Position numbers and translations under genes: made by a program
The notes under the pieces: generated by a model
The model's input: the letters and a program-made list of their open reading frames with translations, nothing else
Told to the model about the DNA's origin: nothing
The model's database searches: none
From: Tenggerimyces sp963762635
GTDB taxonomy: Bacteria > Actinomycetota > Actinomycetes > Propionibacteriales > Actinopolymorphaceae
Length of the DNA stretch: 64,000 nt
Direction of reading: 5' to 3'
NCBI GenBank assembly: GCA_963762635.1
Contig: CAVXLQ010000003.1
Location: 620,001 to 684,000 of the forward strand
Shown here: piece by piece, positions 26,863-36,215 of the stretch
How the letters are laid out: each line of letters begins with the position of its first letter
How positions within the stretch are numbered: the first letter of the stretch is position 1

Positions 26863-27950
26863 CGAACTCCCTCGAGCGCCTCGACTGCACGAACCAGACT
26901 GTCAGCATCGCCGAACGTCCCCGCCTTGGTCACCACCGGCCCACGCCACGCACCGGACGCCAGCGACAAGGGCAGGCCGGGTTCGACCTCGGTCACGAGC
27001 TCCAACGCGGTCACCCCGAACGCGCGCAACACAGCCGCGGCCGTCTCGCCGCCGGTCGCGACGAGCCCGCCGAGCAGGGACGCGTGGCCGGCGAGCTGCG
27101 AGGCCAACCCGGCCACGAGTCGGGGGTCCTCCGCGCCAGGCGGAGCGTCGAGCACGACTATCGGACTCTCACCCGCATCCAACGACGCTGCCAGTCGGGA
27201 CACCTCGACCGCCGGATGGCCCAGGTCACACAGCCTTGCGACCTGCTCCCGAGCGATGGGGGCCCTACTTCCGACGACGGTCAGGGTCCGTTCGGCCGGT
27301 ACGAAGGTAGGGGCGTCGGTCCGAACGACGCGCAGAAAGTCGGGAAGCACGCCCGCGAGTCCCGCCGTACCGACCCACACCACGTCGCGACCGAGCGCCA
27401 CCCCCGCGCGAGCGACAGCGCGGAGATCCTCGGGCGTCGAAGCGTCGCAGACGAGCGCGCGATGACCGGCCGACCGCGCGGCCACCGGGTCAAGGCCGAC
27501 AACGCACGAGATGCCAGCGGCGTGCAGCAGGTCGGGCAGCGATCCGACGCGCTCCCCGGCAGCGAGCTGCCAGCCGTCCACTGTCGTCCGCCCAGCCGCC
27601 GGGAACGCCGGCGCCACCACGGCGAACGCGTCAGGTCCCCAGGTATCCAGCGCCGCGCGCACCTCGGCGCCCGGGTGCCCCCGCAGCAACGAGTCCACCT
27701 TCTTGTACAGCGTCGACACGCCCGCCGACCAGGCCGCGGCGACCGCCGACGCCGTACGAGCCGCGGCCGCCGAAGCCGGCAGCCCACGTGTGGCCAGATC
27801 GAGCGCCAGAACGTCGTACGCCCCCGACAGCAGAGGTAGCTCCCAGCCGACCGCTGTCCGCAGCCCCGCCCGCCGAAAGCCCACTCCCGTGTCCGCGGCG
27901 CCGGTCAGATCGTCGGCCAGAACGGCAACGGAGGGCGCCATGCCCAGCAC
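26859..27950 (-). CDS. dtnK: four-carbon acid sugar kinase (DUF1537)
   Basis: A 363-aa DUF1537-family kinase. The N-terminal domain starts VAVLADDLTGAADTGVGFRR, the nucleotide-binding and sugar-acid signature. The C-terminal domain holds GGLVATGGETAAAVLRAFG and GPVVTKAGTFGDADSLVRAV. These enzymes phosphorylate D-threonate, D-erythronate or related acids, giving the substrate of PdxA2. The two genes overlap by ATGA, with the kinase first. The start is GTG 27950 or ATG 27941; no good ribosome site separates them. The symbol is by family; the precise sugar acid (threonate or erythronate) is not determined. Confidence 0.82.
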   Translation of the reverse strand: MLGMAPSVAVLADDLTGAADTGVGFRRAGLRTAVGWELPLLSGAYDVLALDLATRGLPASAAAARTASAVAAAWSAGVSTLYKKVDSLLRGHPGAEVRAALDTWGPDAFAVVAPAFPAAGRTTVDGWQLAAGERVGSLPDLLHAAGISCVVGLDPVAARSAGHRALVCDASTPEDLRAVARAGVALGRDVVWVGTAGLAGVLPDFLRVVRTDAPTFVPAERTLTVVGSRAPIAREQVARLCDLGHPAVEVSRLAASLDAGESPIVVLDAPPGAEDPRLVAGLASQLAGHASLLGGLVATGGETAAAVLRAFGVTALELVTEVEPGLPLSLASGAWRGPVVTKAGTFGDADSLVRAVEALEGVR

Positions 27951-27963
27951 GTTAGTAGCTGCG

Positions 27964-28464
27964 TCAGTCGTCCGCCTCGGTGTCGGCGCGCCGGGTGAGC
28001 GGGAGGACGTACCAGACGCAGAGGAACAGCAGGCCCATCGCGCCGCTGATGACCCACGCCACCGGGCGTTCCAGCACCAGGTCGAGCACGAGCAGAACCG
28101 CGGAGGAGATCGCGAGCCAGAGGGCCACCATGCCGACGTGGGTGAGCCGGTTCGACATCTTGACGATCTCGACCTTGCGGCCGCGCCCGAACAGCACGCG
28201 GTGGTACGCGACCGGCGCCATCAGGAAGATGGTCGCGACGCAGCTCAGCATGAGCGTGGTGAAGTAGACGCCCTTCTCGAACCCGTCGGCGGAGGCGAAC
28301 CGAGGCTGGACAGCCAGGATCAGCAGGAAGCCGAACAGGATCTGCACGCCGGTCTGCAGAACCCGCAGCTCCTGCAGCATCTCGGCGAGGTTCCGGTCGG
28401 CGCGCTCGGTCCGCGTCTCCTGCCTGCCGTCCGGTTTCGCGTCGGGGTGGGCGTCCTCGTTCAC
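27964..28464 (-). CDS. DUF6328-like membrane protein
   Basis: A 166-aa membrane protein with a charged N terminus (TERADRNLAEMLQELRVLQT), then four hydrophobic helices (GVQILFGFLLILAV; VYFTTLMLSCVATIFLMAPV; MVALWLAISSAVLLVLDLVL; AWVISGAMGLLFLCVWYVLP). The pattern ELRVLQTGVQILFGFLL is typical of the actinobacterial DUF6328 family. Function is unknown. I chose GTG 28464 since the open frame extends upstream in a non-family sequence. It is the gene before the LOG-like protein's stop (28 bp apart), on the same strand. Confidence 0.75.
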   Translation of the reverse strand: MNEDAHPDAKPDGRQETRTERADRNLAEMLQELRVLQTGVQILFGFLLILAVQPRFASADGFEKGVYFTTLMLSCVATIFLMAPVAYHRVLFGRGRKVEIVKMSNRLTHVGMVALWLAISSAVLLVLDLVLERPVAWVISGAMGLLFLCVWYVLPLTRRADTEADD

Positions 28465-28492
28465 GCCGGATCTATGCCCACTCCGGGCCACG

Positions 28493-29599
28493 TCACGCGT
28501 CCGCGAGGACGGCGGCGGCCTCGGCGACCGTGTCGACGAGCGTGAGCTGGTTCGCCATCGGACGCCCCTCGCCGAGGTCGGACAGCAGCTGCCAGGCGGG
28601 GAACCGTTCGGTCCAGTACGAACGGCCGACCAGCACCATCGGCATCCCCGTGCTCTCGTCGGCGTAGAAGTTCGCGGTCGCGACCGTGAAGATCTCCTGC
28701 ACCGTCCCGGCCGCTCCCGGCAGGAACGCGACGCCGGCGTTCGAGCGGCCGAGCAGGACGTCCTCGCGGAGGGAGTTCCGGAAGAACTTCGCGACGTCGC
28801 TGGCGAACGCGTTCGGCGGCTCATGGCCGTAGTGCCAGGTGGGTACGCCGAGGCTGTGACCGTACGAGTCCGACCATTTCGACCGCACCTCGAACGCGGC
28901 CTTCGCCCAGGCGGTCACGTCGTGCTCGAAGTCGGGCTGCCGGCCGAGGATGTCCAGCGCCTCGGCGAGCGCGTCGTCGTCGTGCGGTGCGAGGAACGCG
29001 CCGAGGTTGGCCGCCTCCATCGAGCCCGGGCCGCCGCCGGTGGCGACGATGCGGCCAGCGCGGGTGAGCGTACGGCCGAGCCAGGCGGCGTCGGCGAACC
29101 TCTCCTCGCCGCGGCGTACGGCGTGCCCGCCCATGATGCCGACGACGTCGCGGCCGGCGATCATCTCCTCGAGCGCATCGGTGATCGCGTGGTCGTGCAG
29201 CGCCGACGCCAGCGTCGCGCCGACGGAGTGGTGCGCCTCCTCGTGCCGCGCCCAGGCGTAGATGCGGGCGTCGCAGGTGTTCTCGTACCCGCCCTCGTCG
29301 AGGCCGGCGTAGAGCTCGTCGGGAGAGTAGAGGCGGCCGCGGTACGGGTCGAACCCGATGTCCGGCAGCGTCGGGAACACCAGGCCGCCGCGGCGTCTGA
29401 CCAGGCGTTCGGCCCGTTCGTCCATCACGCAGCCGAGGAACAGGGCGCCGGCGGGATCGAGCTTGGAGAGCGCCTCGGACCGGTCGCTGAGGTCGATCGA
29501 CTGCAGGTGCCAGCCGCGCATGGAACGGGCGCCGTGAGCTACGAGCGCGTCGAAGTGCTCGAGGCTCTCGACCTCACAGTAGGGGCGCTCGGCGGGCAT
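28493..29599 (-). CDS. LOG family protein (Rossmann-fold nucleotide-binding)
   Basis: A 368-aa member of the LOG / TIGR00730-like superfamily. GGGPGSMEAANLGAF is the first nucleotide-binding signature. The second, normally PGGxGTxxE, reads LPGAAGTVQEIF, with Ala in place of the second Gly. LOG enzymes release cytokinin bases from nucleotide monophosphates; longer relatives of this type are uncharacterised or cleave other nucleotides. The N-terminal 130 residues are an extra domain. It is divergent from the PrpE-like gene, with 57 bp between the starts. Confidence 0.75.
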   Translation of the reverse strand: MPAERPYCEVESLEHFDALVAHGARSMRGWHLQSIDLSDRSEALSKLDPAGALFLGCVMDERAERLVRRRGGLVFPTLPDIGFDPYRGRLYSPDELYAGLDEGGYENTCDARIYAWARHEEAHHSVGATLASALHDHAITDALEEMIAGRDVVGIMGGHAVRRGEERFADAAWLGRTLTRAGRIVATGGGPGSMEAANLGAFLAPHDDDALAEALDILGRQPDFEHDVTAWAKAAFEVRSKWSDSYGHSLGVPTWHYGHEPPNAFASDVAKFFRNSLREDVLLGRSNAGVAFLPGAAGTVQEIFTVATANFYADESTGMPMVLVGRSYWTERFPAWQLLSDLGEGRPMANQLTLVDTVAEAAAVLADA

Positions 29600-29656
29600 T
29601 GCGTCGGTCTCCTTTCGGGTGTTGCATGATCAACGTTAGAGGGAGGTGGCGCTTCC

Positions 29657-31540
29657 ATGGGGCCATACCGCGAGGCGTACCGGCGGAGTGTCGAGGATCC
29701 GGCCGGGTTCTGGGCGGAGCAGGCCGGGCGGGTCAGCTGGTTCCACAAGCCGGCGAACGTCCTCGACGAGAGCCGGCCGCCCTTCTACCGATGGTTCCCC
29801 GACGGCGTCCTCAACACCTGCTACAACGCGCTCGACCGCCACGTGGTGTCCGGGCGGGCGGACCAGGCGGCGCTGATCTACGACAGTCCGGTGACCGGTA
29901 GTGCGCGCACGTTCACGTACGCGGACCTGCTGGAACGCGTCGCCGCGTTCGCCGGTGGTTTGGTCGCGCTGGGCGTCAGGCCCGGCGACCGGGTCGTGCT
30001 GTACATGCCGATGGTGCCCGAGACCGTGATCGCGATGCTGGCGTGCGCCCGGATCGGTGCGGTGCACTCGGTGGTGTTCGGCGGCTTCGCGCCGGTGGAG
30101 CTCGCGGCGCGGATCGACGACGCGCAGCCGAAGGTCGTGCTGTCGGCGTCGTGTGGGATCGAGCCCACCCGGGTGGTCGAGTACAAGCCTCTGTTGGATC
30201 GGGCGCTGGAACTCGCCACGCATCAGCCGCAGTCGTGCGTGATCCTGCAGCGCGAGCAGGCTGCCGCGTCGCTCGTGGAAGGGCGCGATCTGCCGTGGGC
30301 ACAGGTGCATCGCGCTGGCGCGAACGATCCGGCGCCCTGCGTTCCCGTCGACGCTCTTGATCCGCTGTACATCCTCTACACGTCGGGCACGACCGGGCGG
30401 CCGAAGGGGATCATGCGCGACAACGGCGGGCATGCCGTCGCGCTGCGCTGGTCGATGGACAACGTGTACGGGATCGCGCCGGGCGACGTGTGGTGGGCCG
30501 CGTCCGACGTCGGCTGGGTGGTCGGGCACTCGTACATCGTCTATGCGCCGTTGTTGGCTGGGGCGACGACCGTTCTGTACGAGGGCAAGCCGGTGGGGAC
30601 GCCCGACGCCGGTGCGTTCTGGCGGGTGGTGTCGGATCACCGTGTCAACGCGCTCTTTACAGCACCAACGGCCCTGCGGGCGATCAAGAAGGAGGACCCG
30701 TCAGGAACTTTCGTCGGTGACTTCGACCTGTCGTCACTACGAACGTTGTTCCTGGCGGGGGAGCGGCTGGACCCCGACACCTACTCCTGGGCGTCGTCGT
30801 TGCTCGGCGTGCCGGTCGTCGACAACTGGTGGCAGACGGAGACGGGCTGGCCGATCTGCTCGAGCCCGCTCGGGCTGGAGGCGTTGCCGTTGAAGCCGGG
30901 CTCGCCGTCGGTGCCGGTGCCCGGGTACGACGTGCGCATCCTCGACGAGTCCGGTGCAGAGGTACCGGCCGGCCAGGACGGCGCGATCTGCGTCAAGCTG
31001 CCCTTGCCGCCGGGCACGCTGCCTACCCTGTGGAACGACGACGAACGCTACGTCGCGAGCTATCTGGCCCGCTACCCGGGCTACTACCTGTCCGGCGATG
31101 GGGGGTATGTCGACGAAGACGGCTACGTCTTCGTGATGGGGCGGACCGACGATGTGATCAACGTGGCGGGCCATCGGCTCTCCACTGGATCGATGGAAGC
31201 GGTGCTCGCGCAACATCCGGCGGTGGCGGAGTGCGCGGTGATCGGGGTCGCGGACTCGCTGAAGGGACAGCTGCCGCGGGGCTTCGTCGTGTTGAAGGCC
31301 GGCGTATCGGTGCCCGAGGCCGAGCTGGCCGCCGAGCTGGTCGAGTTGGTACGGGAGCAGATCGGGCCGGTGGCGGCGTTCCGTACTGTCTCGGTCGTTC
31401 CGGCGTTGCCCAAGACAAGGTCGGGCAAGATCCTCCGCCGCACGATGCGCGAGATCGCCGACGGCGGCACGCCCGCCGTGCCGTCGACGATCGAGGACGC
31501 GTCGGTACTGGACAAGATCACCCCCGCCCTCCGCGGCTGA
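29657..31540 (+). CDS. prpE: PrpE-like propionyl/acyl-CoA synthetase
   Basis: A 627-aa AMP-forming acyl-CoA synthetase. The P-loop-like YTSGTTGRPKGI begins near residue 240, GWVVGHSYIVYAPLL and VLYEGKPVGTPD are PrpE/acetyl-CoA-synthetase features, and the catalytic Lys is in KTRSGKILRRTMR (about residue 590). The N-terminal FWAEQAGRVSWFHKP matches the ACAS N-terminal domain. It probably activates propionate (or acetate) to the CoA ester. The Lys is a likely acetylation target in this family. It is divergent from the LOG-like gene. Confidence 0.85.
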   Translation: MGPYREAYRRSVEDPAGFWAEQAGRVSWFHKPANVLDESRPPFYRWFPDGVLNTCYNALDRHVVSGRADQAALIYDSPVTGSARTFTYADLLERVAAFAGGLVALGVRPGDRVVLYMPMVPETVIAMLACARIGAVHSVVFGGFAPVELAARIDDAQPKVVLSASCGIEPTRVVEYKPLLDRALELATHQPQSCVILQREQAAASLVEGRDLPWAQVHRAGANDPAPCVPVDALDPLYILYTSGTTGRPKGIMRDNGGHAVALRWSMDNVYGIAPGDVWWAASDVGWVVGHSYIVYAPLLAGATTVLYEGKPVGTPDAGAFWRVVSDHRVNALFTAPTALRAIKKEDPSGTFVGDFDLSSLRTLFLAGERLDPDTYSWASSLLGVPVVDNWWQTETGWPICSSPLGLEALPLKPGSPSVPVPGYDVRILDESGAEVPAGQDGAICVKLPLPPGTLPTLWNDDERYVASYLARYPGYYLSGDGGYVDEDGYVFVMGRTDDVINVAGHRLSTGSMEAVLAQHPAVAECAVIGVADSLKGQLPRGFVVLKAGVSVPEAELAAELVELVREQIGPVAAFRTVSVVPALPKTRSGKILRRTMREIADGGTPAVPSTIEDASVLDKITPALRG

Positions 31541-31675
31541 GAACGTGGAACGCCGTTTCCGGACAGCGTCAGTAATTGGCCACCCCGATCGCTTCTACGC
31601 GAATTAACTCCGTCGCATAGTTCTTAGCGAGGCAACTGCTCCATTCCAACTGGCGCGAGCAGATGTGGGGGCACT

Positions 31676-34600
31676 ATGTCGTCGCGACGCAGGCTTCGTA
31701 CGTTCGGTGTGGCAACGCTCGGGGTCATCGCGTTGCTCGCCTCGATGGGACTGGCCAACGCCAGCCCGAACGAGAGCAGGGTTTCCGAACCACAGAAAAC
31801 GCAACCAGCCAACGTGATCAGCCGGGCGAAGGTCACGCTGATCTCCGGCGACGTCGTCACCGTGCAACGCATGGCCGACGGCAAGCAGGTCGCCACGGCG
31901 GCCGCGCGCGACAACAGGCACGACATCGCGTTCAGCACGCAGTACGACCAGGACCACATCTACGTCATCCCCAGCGACGCGATCCCGCTGCTCGCTCAGG
32001 GCAAGCTCGACCGCGGCCTGTTCGACGTCACGCAGCTCGTCAAGGACCGCTACGACGACGCGAACGCCACCACCACGCCCGTCATCGTCCAGTACAAGAA
32101 GGCCAGCCCCAAGGCCGCGCTCAAAGGCACGAGCAAACGCTTCACGCTCGAGAGCATCAACGCCACCGCCGTGCGCGCCAACAAGCAGGACACCAACACG
32201 CTCTGGGAGAGCATCGCCGGGCAACCAGACATCCAGAAGGTCTGGCTCGACGGCCGCGTCCAGGTCACCGACGACGTCAGCAACGAGCAGATCGGCGCAC
32301 CTGCCGCTTGGCAGGCCGGCTTCGATGGCGCCGGCGTCAAGGTCGCCGTCCTCGACACCGGCATCGACCAGACCCACCCCGACTTCGCCGGCAAGGTCGC
32401 GGCCGAGCACAACTTCACCGCCGATCCCAGCGCCACCGACCTGTTCGGCCACGGCACCCACGTCGCCTCGATCGTCGCCGGCTCCGGCGCCGCGTCGGCC
32501 GGCAAGTACAAGGGCGTCGCACCCGGTGCCACGCTGCTGAACGGCAAGGTCCTCGACCGCAACGGCAGTGGTACGGACTCCCAGATCATCGAGGGCATGG
32601 AGTGGGCCGCCGAGCAGGGCGCCAAGGTCGCGAACCTGAGCCTCGGCACGCACTCGCCGTCAGATGGCACCGACCCGCTCGTCCAGGCCGTCGACAGGAT
32701 CAGCAAGGAGACCGGCACCCTGTTCGTCATCGCCGCGGACAACATCGGCCCCGGCGACGGCACGATCACCAGCCCTGGTTGGGCAAACGAGGCCCTCACC
32801 GTCGGCGCCGTCAACAGCGAGGACGCGCTCGCGAACTTCTCCAGCCGTGGCCCGCGACTCGGCGACTACGGCATCAAGCCGGACCTCACCGCGCCCGGCG
32901 TCCAGATCATCGCGGCCCGCGCGGACGGTACGCAGCTCGGCCCGATCGTCGACGAGAGGTACGTCAAGCTCGACGGCACCTCGATGGCAGCCCCGCACAC
33001 CGCGGCCGCGGCGGCGATCCTCGCGCAGGAGTTCCCGAACTGGACGAACACCCAGCTGAAGGACGCGCTCATCAGCACCGCCAACACGATCCAGGGCAAC
33101 TCCGTCTACCAGCAAGGCGGCGGCCGGCTCGACGTCGCGCGGGCGTACTCCCAGAAGGTCTACTCGAGCCCCGGCACGCTCAATCTCGGCTTCCTGCCCT
33201 GGCCGCACACCAACGACCAGCCGATCACCAAGCCGGTCACGTTCAGCAACGCGAAGGCCGAGCCGGTCACGCTCGACCTCACCCTGCAGGTCTCCGGCAA
33301 GGACGGTGCGGCCGCACCCGCCGGCATGTTCACGGTCAGCGCGCCGACGGTGACGATTCCGGCCGGCGGTTCGACCGAGCTCACCGTCGCGGCCGACCCG
33401 AGCAAGGGCGACCCCGACCTGTACGGCGGTTACCTCCTCGGCACCGCGGACGGCGTCGAGGTCCACACCTCGGTCGGCCTCTACAAGGAACCCGAGATGT
33501 ACAACGTCTCCGTCCCCGCCACCGCGCGCGACGGCCGGCAGGCGGACGGCATCAGCCAGGTCGAGCTGTGGGGTCCGAACCTCGGCAGCTTCCAGACCAA
33601 GTACTACCGCGGCGGCGTCACGCCGGTCTTCCGCGTGCCGCCGGGTACGTACAGCCTGATGGGCTACATCTTCACGATGGACGAGCCCAACCTGTACGCC
33701 ACCGAGTCGACCATGGTGGGCAAGCCGGAGTTGACAGTGACCGGCGACGTCACCGTGCCGCTCAGCGCCGTGGGTGCGAAGGAGATCACGACCAAGACGG
33801 CGAAGCCGACGGAGCCGTTGATCCTCCAGCTGGCGTACTACCGGAAGGTCGGAGAGCCCTCGTTCTCCAGCTCGTTCACGCTGAGCCCGCCGATCGACCG
33901 CGCGTTCGCCGTACCCACCAGCCCAGTCCAGCAAGGGGAGTTCGAGTTCTACGACCGCTGGACGTTGCAGGCACCGACGCTGCAGGCGAAGGTCACGGCG
34001 CCGCAACAGATCGCGCTCGACCCGTTCTTCCTCACGAACTCACCCAAGGTGGACGGCAAGCACACGTTGCCGCTCGTCTACGCCGGGTCCGGCAGGCCGG
34101 AGGACTTCGTCGGCAAGCCGGTACGCGGGCGCATCGCGCTCGTGCAGCGCACGACCGGCATGACGTTCAACAGCCAGGTCGTCAACGCCGCCAACGCCGG
34201 GGCCGCGGCCGCGATCATCTACAACAACCGCCCCGGCCTGTTGCTCGGGTTCGGCGGCAACCCGGGAACGGTCCCGATCCCTGCGTTCACCATCGACCAG
34301 GCGCCAGGACAGCTGCTCGTTTCCCTTCTGCAGCAGGGGAACGTCAAGGTGCAGTACTCCGGCACCTCGATCAGCCCCTACCTGTACGAGGTGATCCACC
34401 CGAACCCGAACGCGATCGCGGCCAACCAGTCGCACGAGGTCACCAACCAGAACTCGATCCGGCTGAACAGTGACTACTACGCGCACCTGCAGAGCCAGGT
34501 CGGGGCGGACGTCATGCACGCGTTCCGGCCGTGGACGGCGTTCGCGTTCGGATTCGCCCGTGAGCTGCCTCGACCGCTGAAGCGCACGGAGTGGGTGTCG

Positions 34601-35386
34601 ACGGGCGACACGAGCTGGTTCCACATCGCCTGGGCCAACTACCCGTTCGACGGCGAGTACGACGGTCTGGTCACGTCGTACGAACCCGGTCCAGCGCGCT
34701 CGGAGCGTACGTTCGCGCAGGTCTCGCGACCCGGAATCCCCAAGGGGCTGACGGGTTGGGAGGAGGACGGTGCACCGCCGACGCGCGTGGGCGACGAGTT
34801 GGCGATCGCGATGTTCCCGTACTCCGACACGACCCACACGGGTCTCGGGACGGCCGGCGACGTGGCGTCGACGAGGCTCTACCGCGGCAGCAAGCTGTTG
34901 GCCGAGGGCGCGTATCCGGTGGGGACGTTCGACGCCGACATCCCGGAGGAGGCGACGTACCGGCTGGTGACGTCGCTACAGCGCAAGCAGGCATGGTCGA
35001 AGTACTCGACGGACATCGACACCACGTGGACGTTCAAGTCGGCGCGTCCGGCCGAGGGCGTACGCGCGCCGCTGCCCATGCTGCAGGTGGACTACGACGA
35101 CCTGAAGCTGGATCTGTGGAACAAGGCATGGGATCGCTCGGAGCTCACGTTCCGTCTGAACGTGGCGAAGGCGAAGTCGATCAAGGCGTGGGTGTCGTTC
35201 GACGACGGTGCGACGTGGAAGAAGCCGACGACGTACGGCAGCGGCGACCGGTTGACCGTGAAGGTCGCGCACCCGCCGCTGGCGCGTACGTCGGGTGCGG
35301 TGTCGGTACGCGTCCAGGCGACGGACGGTCAAGGGAACGCGATCGACCAGACCGTGATCCGGACCTACGGACTCAAGGCGAAGTGA
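31676..35386 (+). CDS. secreted subtilisin-like serine protease (S8) with PA domain
   Basis: A 1236-aa exported protease. A signal peptide (VATLGVIALLASMGLANAS) is followed by an I9-like propeptide region (about 50-190). The S8 catalytic domain has Asp227 in VLDTGID, His259 in GHGTHV and Ser436 in DGTSMAAPH, so the triad is complete. A PA (protease-associated) insert lies near residues 800-890 (RIALVQRTTGMTFNSQVV, NAANAGAAAAIIYNNRPG), and beta-rich C-terminal domains follow. The size and domain order match actinomycete extracellular subtilases of about 1200 residues. The ATG is behind GGGGG. It is monocistronic and ends at a bidirectional hairpin. Confidence 0.92.
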   Translation: MSSRRRLRTFGVATLGVIALLASMGLANASPNESRVSEPQKTQPANVISRAKVTLISGDVVTVQRMADGKQVATAAARDNRHDIAFSTQYDQDHIYVIPSDAIPLLAQGKLDRGLFDVTQLVKDRYDDANATTTPVIVQYKKASPKAALKGTSKRFTLESINATAVRANKQDTNTLWESIAGQPDIQKVWLDGRVQVTDDVSNEQIGAPAAWQAGFDGAGVKVAVLDTGIDQTHPDFAGKVAAEHNFTADPSATDLFGHGTHVASIVAGSGAASAGKYKGVAPGATLLNGKVLDRNGSGTDSQIIEGMEWAAEQGAKVANLSLGTHSPSDGTDPLVQAVDRISKETGTLFVIAADNIGPGDGTITSPGWANEALTVGAVNSEDALANFSSRGPRLGDYGIKPDLTAPGVQIIAARADGTQLGPIVDERYVKLDGTSMAAPHTAAAAAILAQEFPNWTNTQLKDALISTANTIQGNSVYQQGGGRLDVARAYSQKVYSSPGTLNLGFLPWPHTNDQPITKPVTFSNAKAEPVTLDLTLQVSGKDGAAAPAGMFTVSAPTVTIPAGGSTELTVAADPSKGDPDLYGGYLLGTADGVEVHTSVGLYKEPEMYNVSVPATARDGRQADGISQVELWGPNLGSFQTKYYRGGVTPVFRVPPGTYSLMGYIFTMDEPNLYATESTMVGKPELTVTGDVTVPLSAVGAKEITTKTAKPTEPLILQLAYYRKVGEPSFSSSFTLSPPIDRAFAVPTSPVQQGEFEFYDRWTLQAPTLQAKVTAPQQIALDPFFLTNSPKVDGKHTLPLVYAGSGRPEDFVGKPVRGRIALVQRTTGMTFNSQVVNAANAGAAAAIIYNNRPGLLLGFGGNPGTVPIPAFTIDQAPGQLLVSLLQQGNVKVQYSGTSISPYLYEVIHPNPNAIAANQSHEVTNQNSIRLNSDYYAHLQSQVGADVMHAFRPWTAFAFGFARELPRPLKRTEWVSTGDTSWFHIAWANYPFDGEYDGLVTSYEPGPARSERTFAQVSRPGIPKGLTGWEEDGAPPTRVGDELAIAMFPYSDTTHTGLGTAGDVASTRLYRGSKLLAEGAYPVGTFDADIPEEATYRLVTSLQRKQAWSKYSTDIDTTWTFKSARPAEGVRAPLPMLQVDYDDLKLDLWNKAWDRSELTFRLNVAKAKSIKAWVSFDDGATWKKPTTYGSGDRLTVKVAHPPLARTSGAVSVRVQATDGQGNAIDQTVIRTYGLKAK

Positions 35387-35400
35387 CGGTCTAGCGCAGG

Positions 35401-35430
35401 CGGCGGCGAGCACGAGGGAGCTCGCCGCCG
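35401..35430. terminator. bidirectional hairpin terminator
   Basis: An 11-bp perfect stem (cggcggcgagc / gctcgccgccg) with an 8-nt loop sits between the convergent ends of the subtilase and the RTX-like gene. It lacks a T-run, so it is probably a GC-rich hairpin serving both strands. Confidence 0.7.
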
Positions 35431-35441
35431 TCTGGACCCGC

Positions 35442-36089
35442 CTACGGGTTGCAGCTGACTGCCGGCAGTTCGAGGTTGACGCACTTGTCCTTGTCGGGCC
35501 CGCCGTTCCCGAAGTCGCCGAGCGCGGCATGCGGACCGCCGTCGAGGTAGTCGAGCCCGGCCTCGCCGATCAGCGCGTCGTCGCCTCCGCCGCCGAAGAG
35601 CTGGTCGGCTCCGGCGCCGCCCCAGATCTCGCTCTTGCCCGGTCCGCCCCGGATGGTGTCGTTGCCGCTGCCGCCCCTGAGGTTCTCGTTCCGGCTGCCG
35701 ATCTTCGCGCCCGGGCCACCGGGCAGGACCCCCATCGCACCCGACACGGTCGGGAACGTCGCCGTCACTGTGAGCTGGTCGTTGGCGTCACCCAGCTCCA
35801 CGAAGAGCCCCGTCACCGCGGTGGCTGGACAGGAAGCGGTCTTCGCGCTGGTCTGGACACAGGGCCTGCCGGCGGTGAACGGCGCCGCGGCGTCGGTCAC
35901 GAGGAGCCAGCCTCCGCTCCTGGCGACCCGGACGTTGTTGGCCGTGCCCGGACCCGCGTCGAAGCGGAGCGTTCCGCTCTGCACGGTGACCCGTCCCGGC
36001 GTCGCGGCCGTGGCGGGGCCCGAGAGGGACAACGCGAGGGTGCCGGCGAGGAGCGCGACCGTCACCGAACGTGAGAGCTTGATCTTCAT
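35442..36089 (-). CDS. secreted RTX-like calcium-binding repeat protein
   Basis: A 215-aa exported protein. The signal peptide is KLSRSVTVALLAGTLALSLS followed by GPATAATPG. The N-terminal half is a beta-type region with two Cys pairs. The C-terminal part (about 140-200) has hemolysin-type glycine repeats: RGGSGNDTIRGGPGKS, IWGGAGADQLFGGGGDDALI, GEAGLDYLDGG. Such repeats bind Ca2+ after secretion. There is no enzymatic domain. ATG 36089 is the start; the frame is open much further upstream but antisense to the regulator gene. It is divergent from the SARP-type regulator. Confidence 0.82.
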   Translation of the reverse strand: MKIKLSRSVTVALLAGTLALSLSGPATAATPGRVTVQSGTLRFDAGPGTANNVRVARSGGWLLVTDAAAPFTAGRPCVQTSAKTASCPATAVTGLFVELGDANDQLTVTATFPTVSGAMGVLPGGPGAKIGSRNENLRGGSGNDTIRGGPGKSEIWGGAGADQLFGGGGDDALIGEAGLDYLDGGPHAALGDFGNGGPDKDKCVNLELPAVSCNP

Positions 36090-36156
36090 CTGGTACTTCC
36101 CCCAACTCGTGTGCAGACGTCGCCGACCATCTGAGCAGGTCTCACCCGCGCTGTCC

Positions 36157-36173
36157 TCAGTAGTCACTACTGA
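36157..36173. promoter_or_regulatory. inverted repeat in the divergent RTX/regulator spacer
   Basis: TCAGTAG-TCA-CTACTGA is a perfect 7-bp-arm inverted repeat 43 bp upstream of the regulator ATG and 68 bp from the RTX start. It is a candidate operator for either gene. Confidence 0.4.
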
Positions 36174-36215
36174 ATTCATGTCGTTCGCAGGGCCAGGTTG
36201 GTTACGGTGTGCGCG

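Noticed and set aside
30043..30360. Small frames inside the PrpE-like gene
   Set aside because: They are out-of-frame shadows of a complete acyl-CoA synthetase with all motifs.
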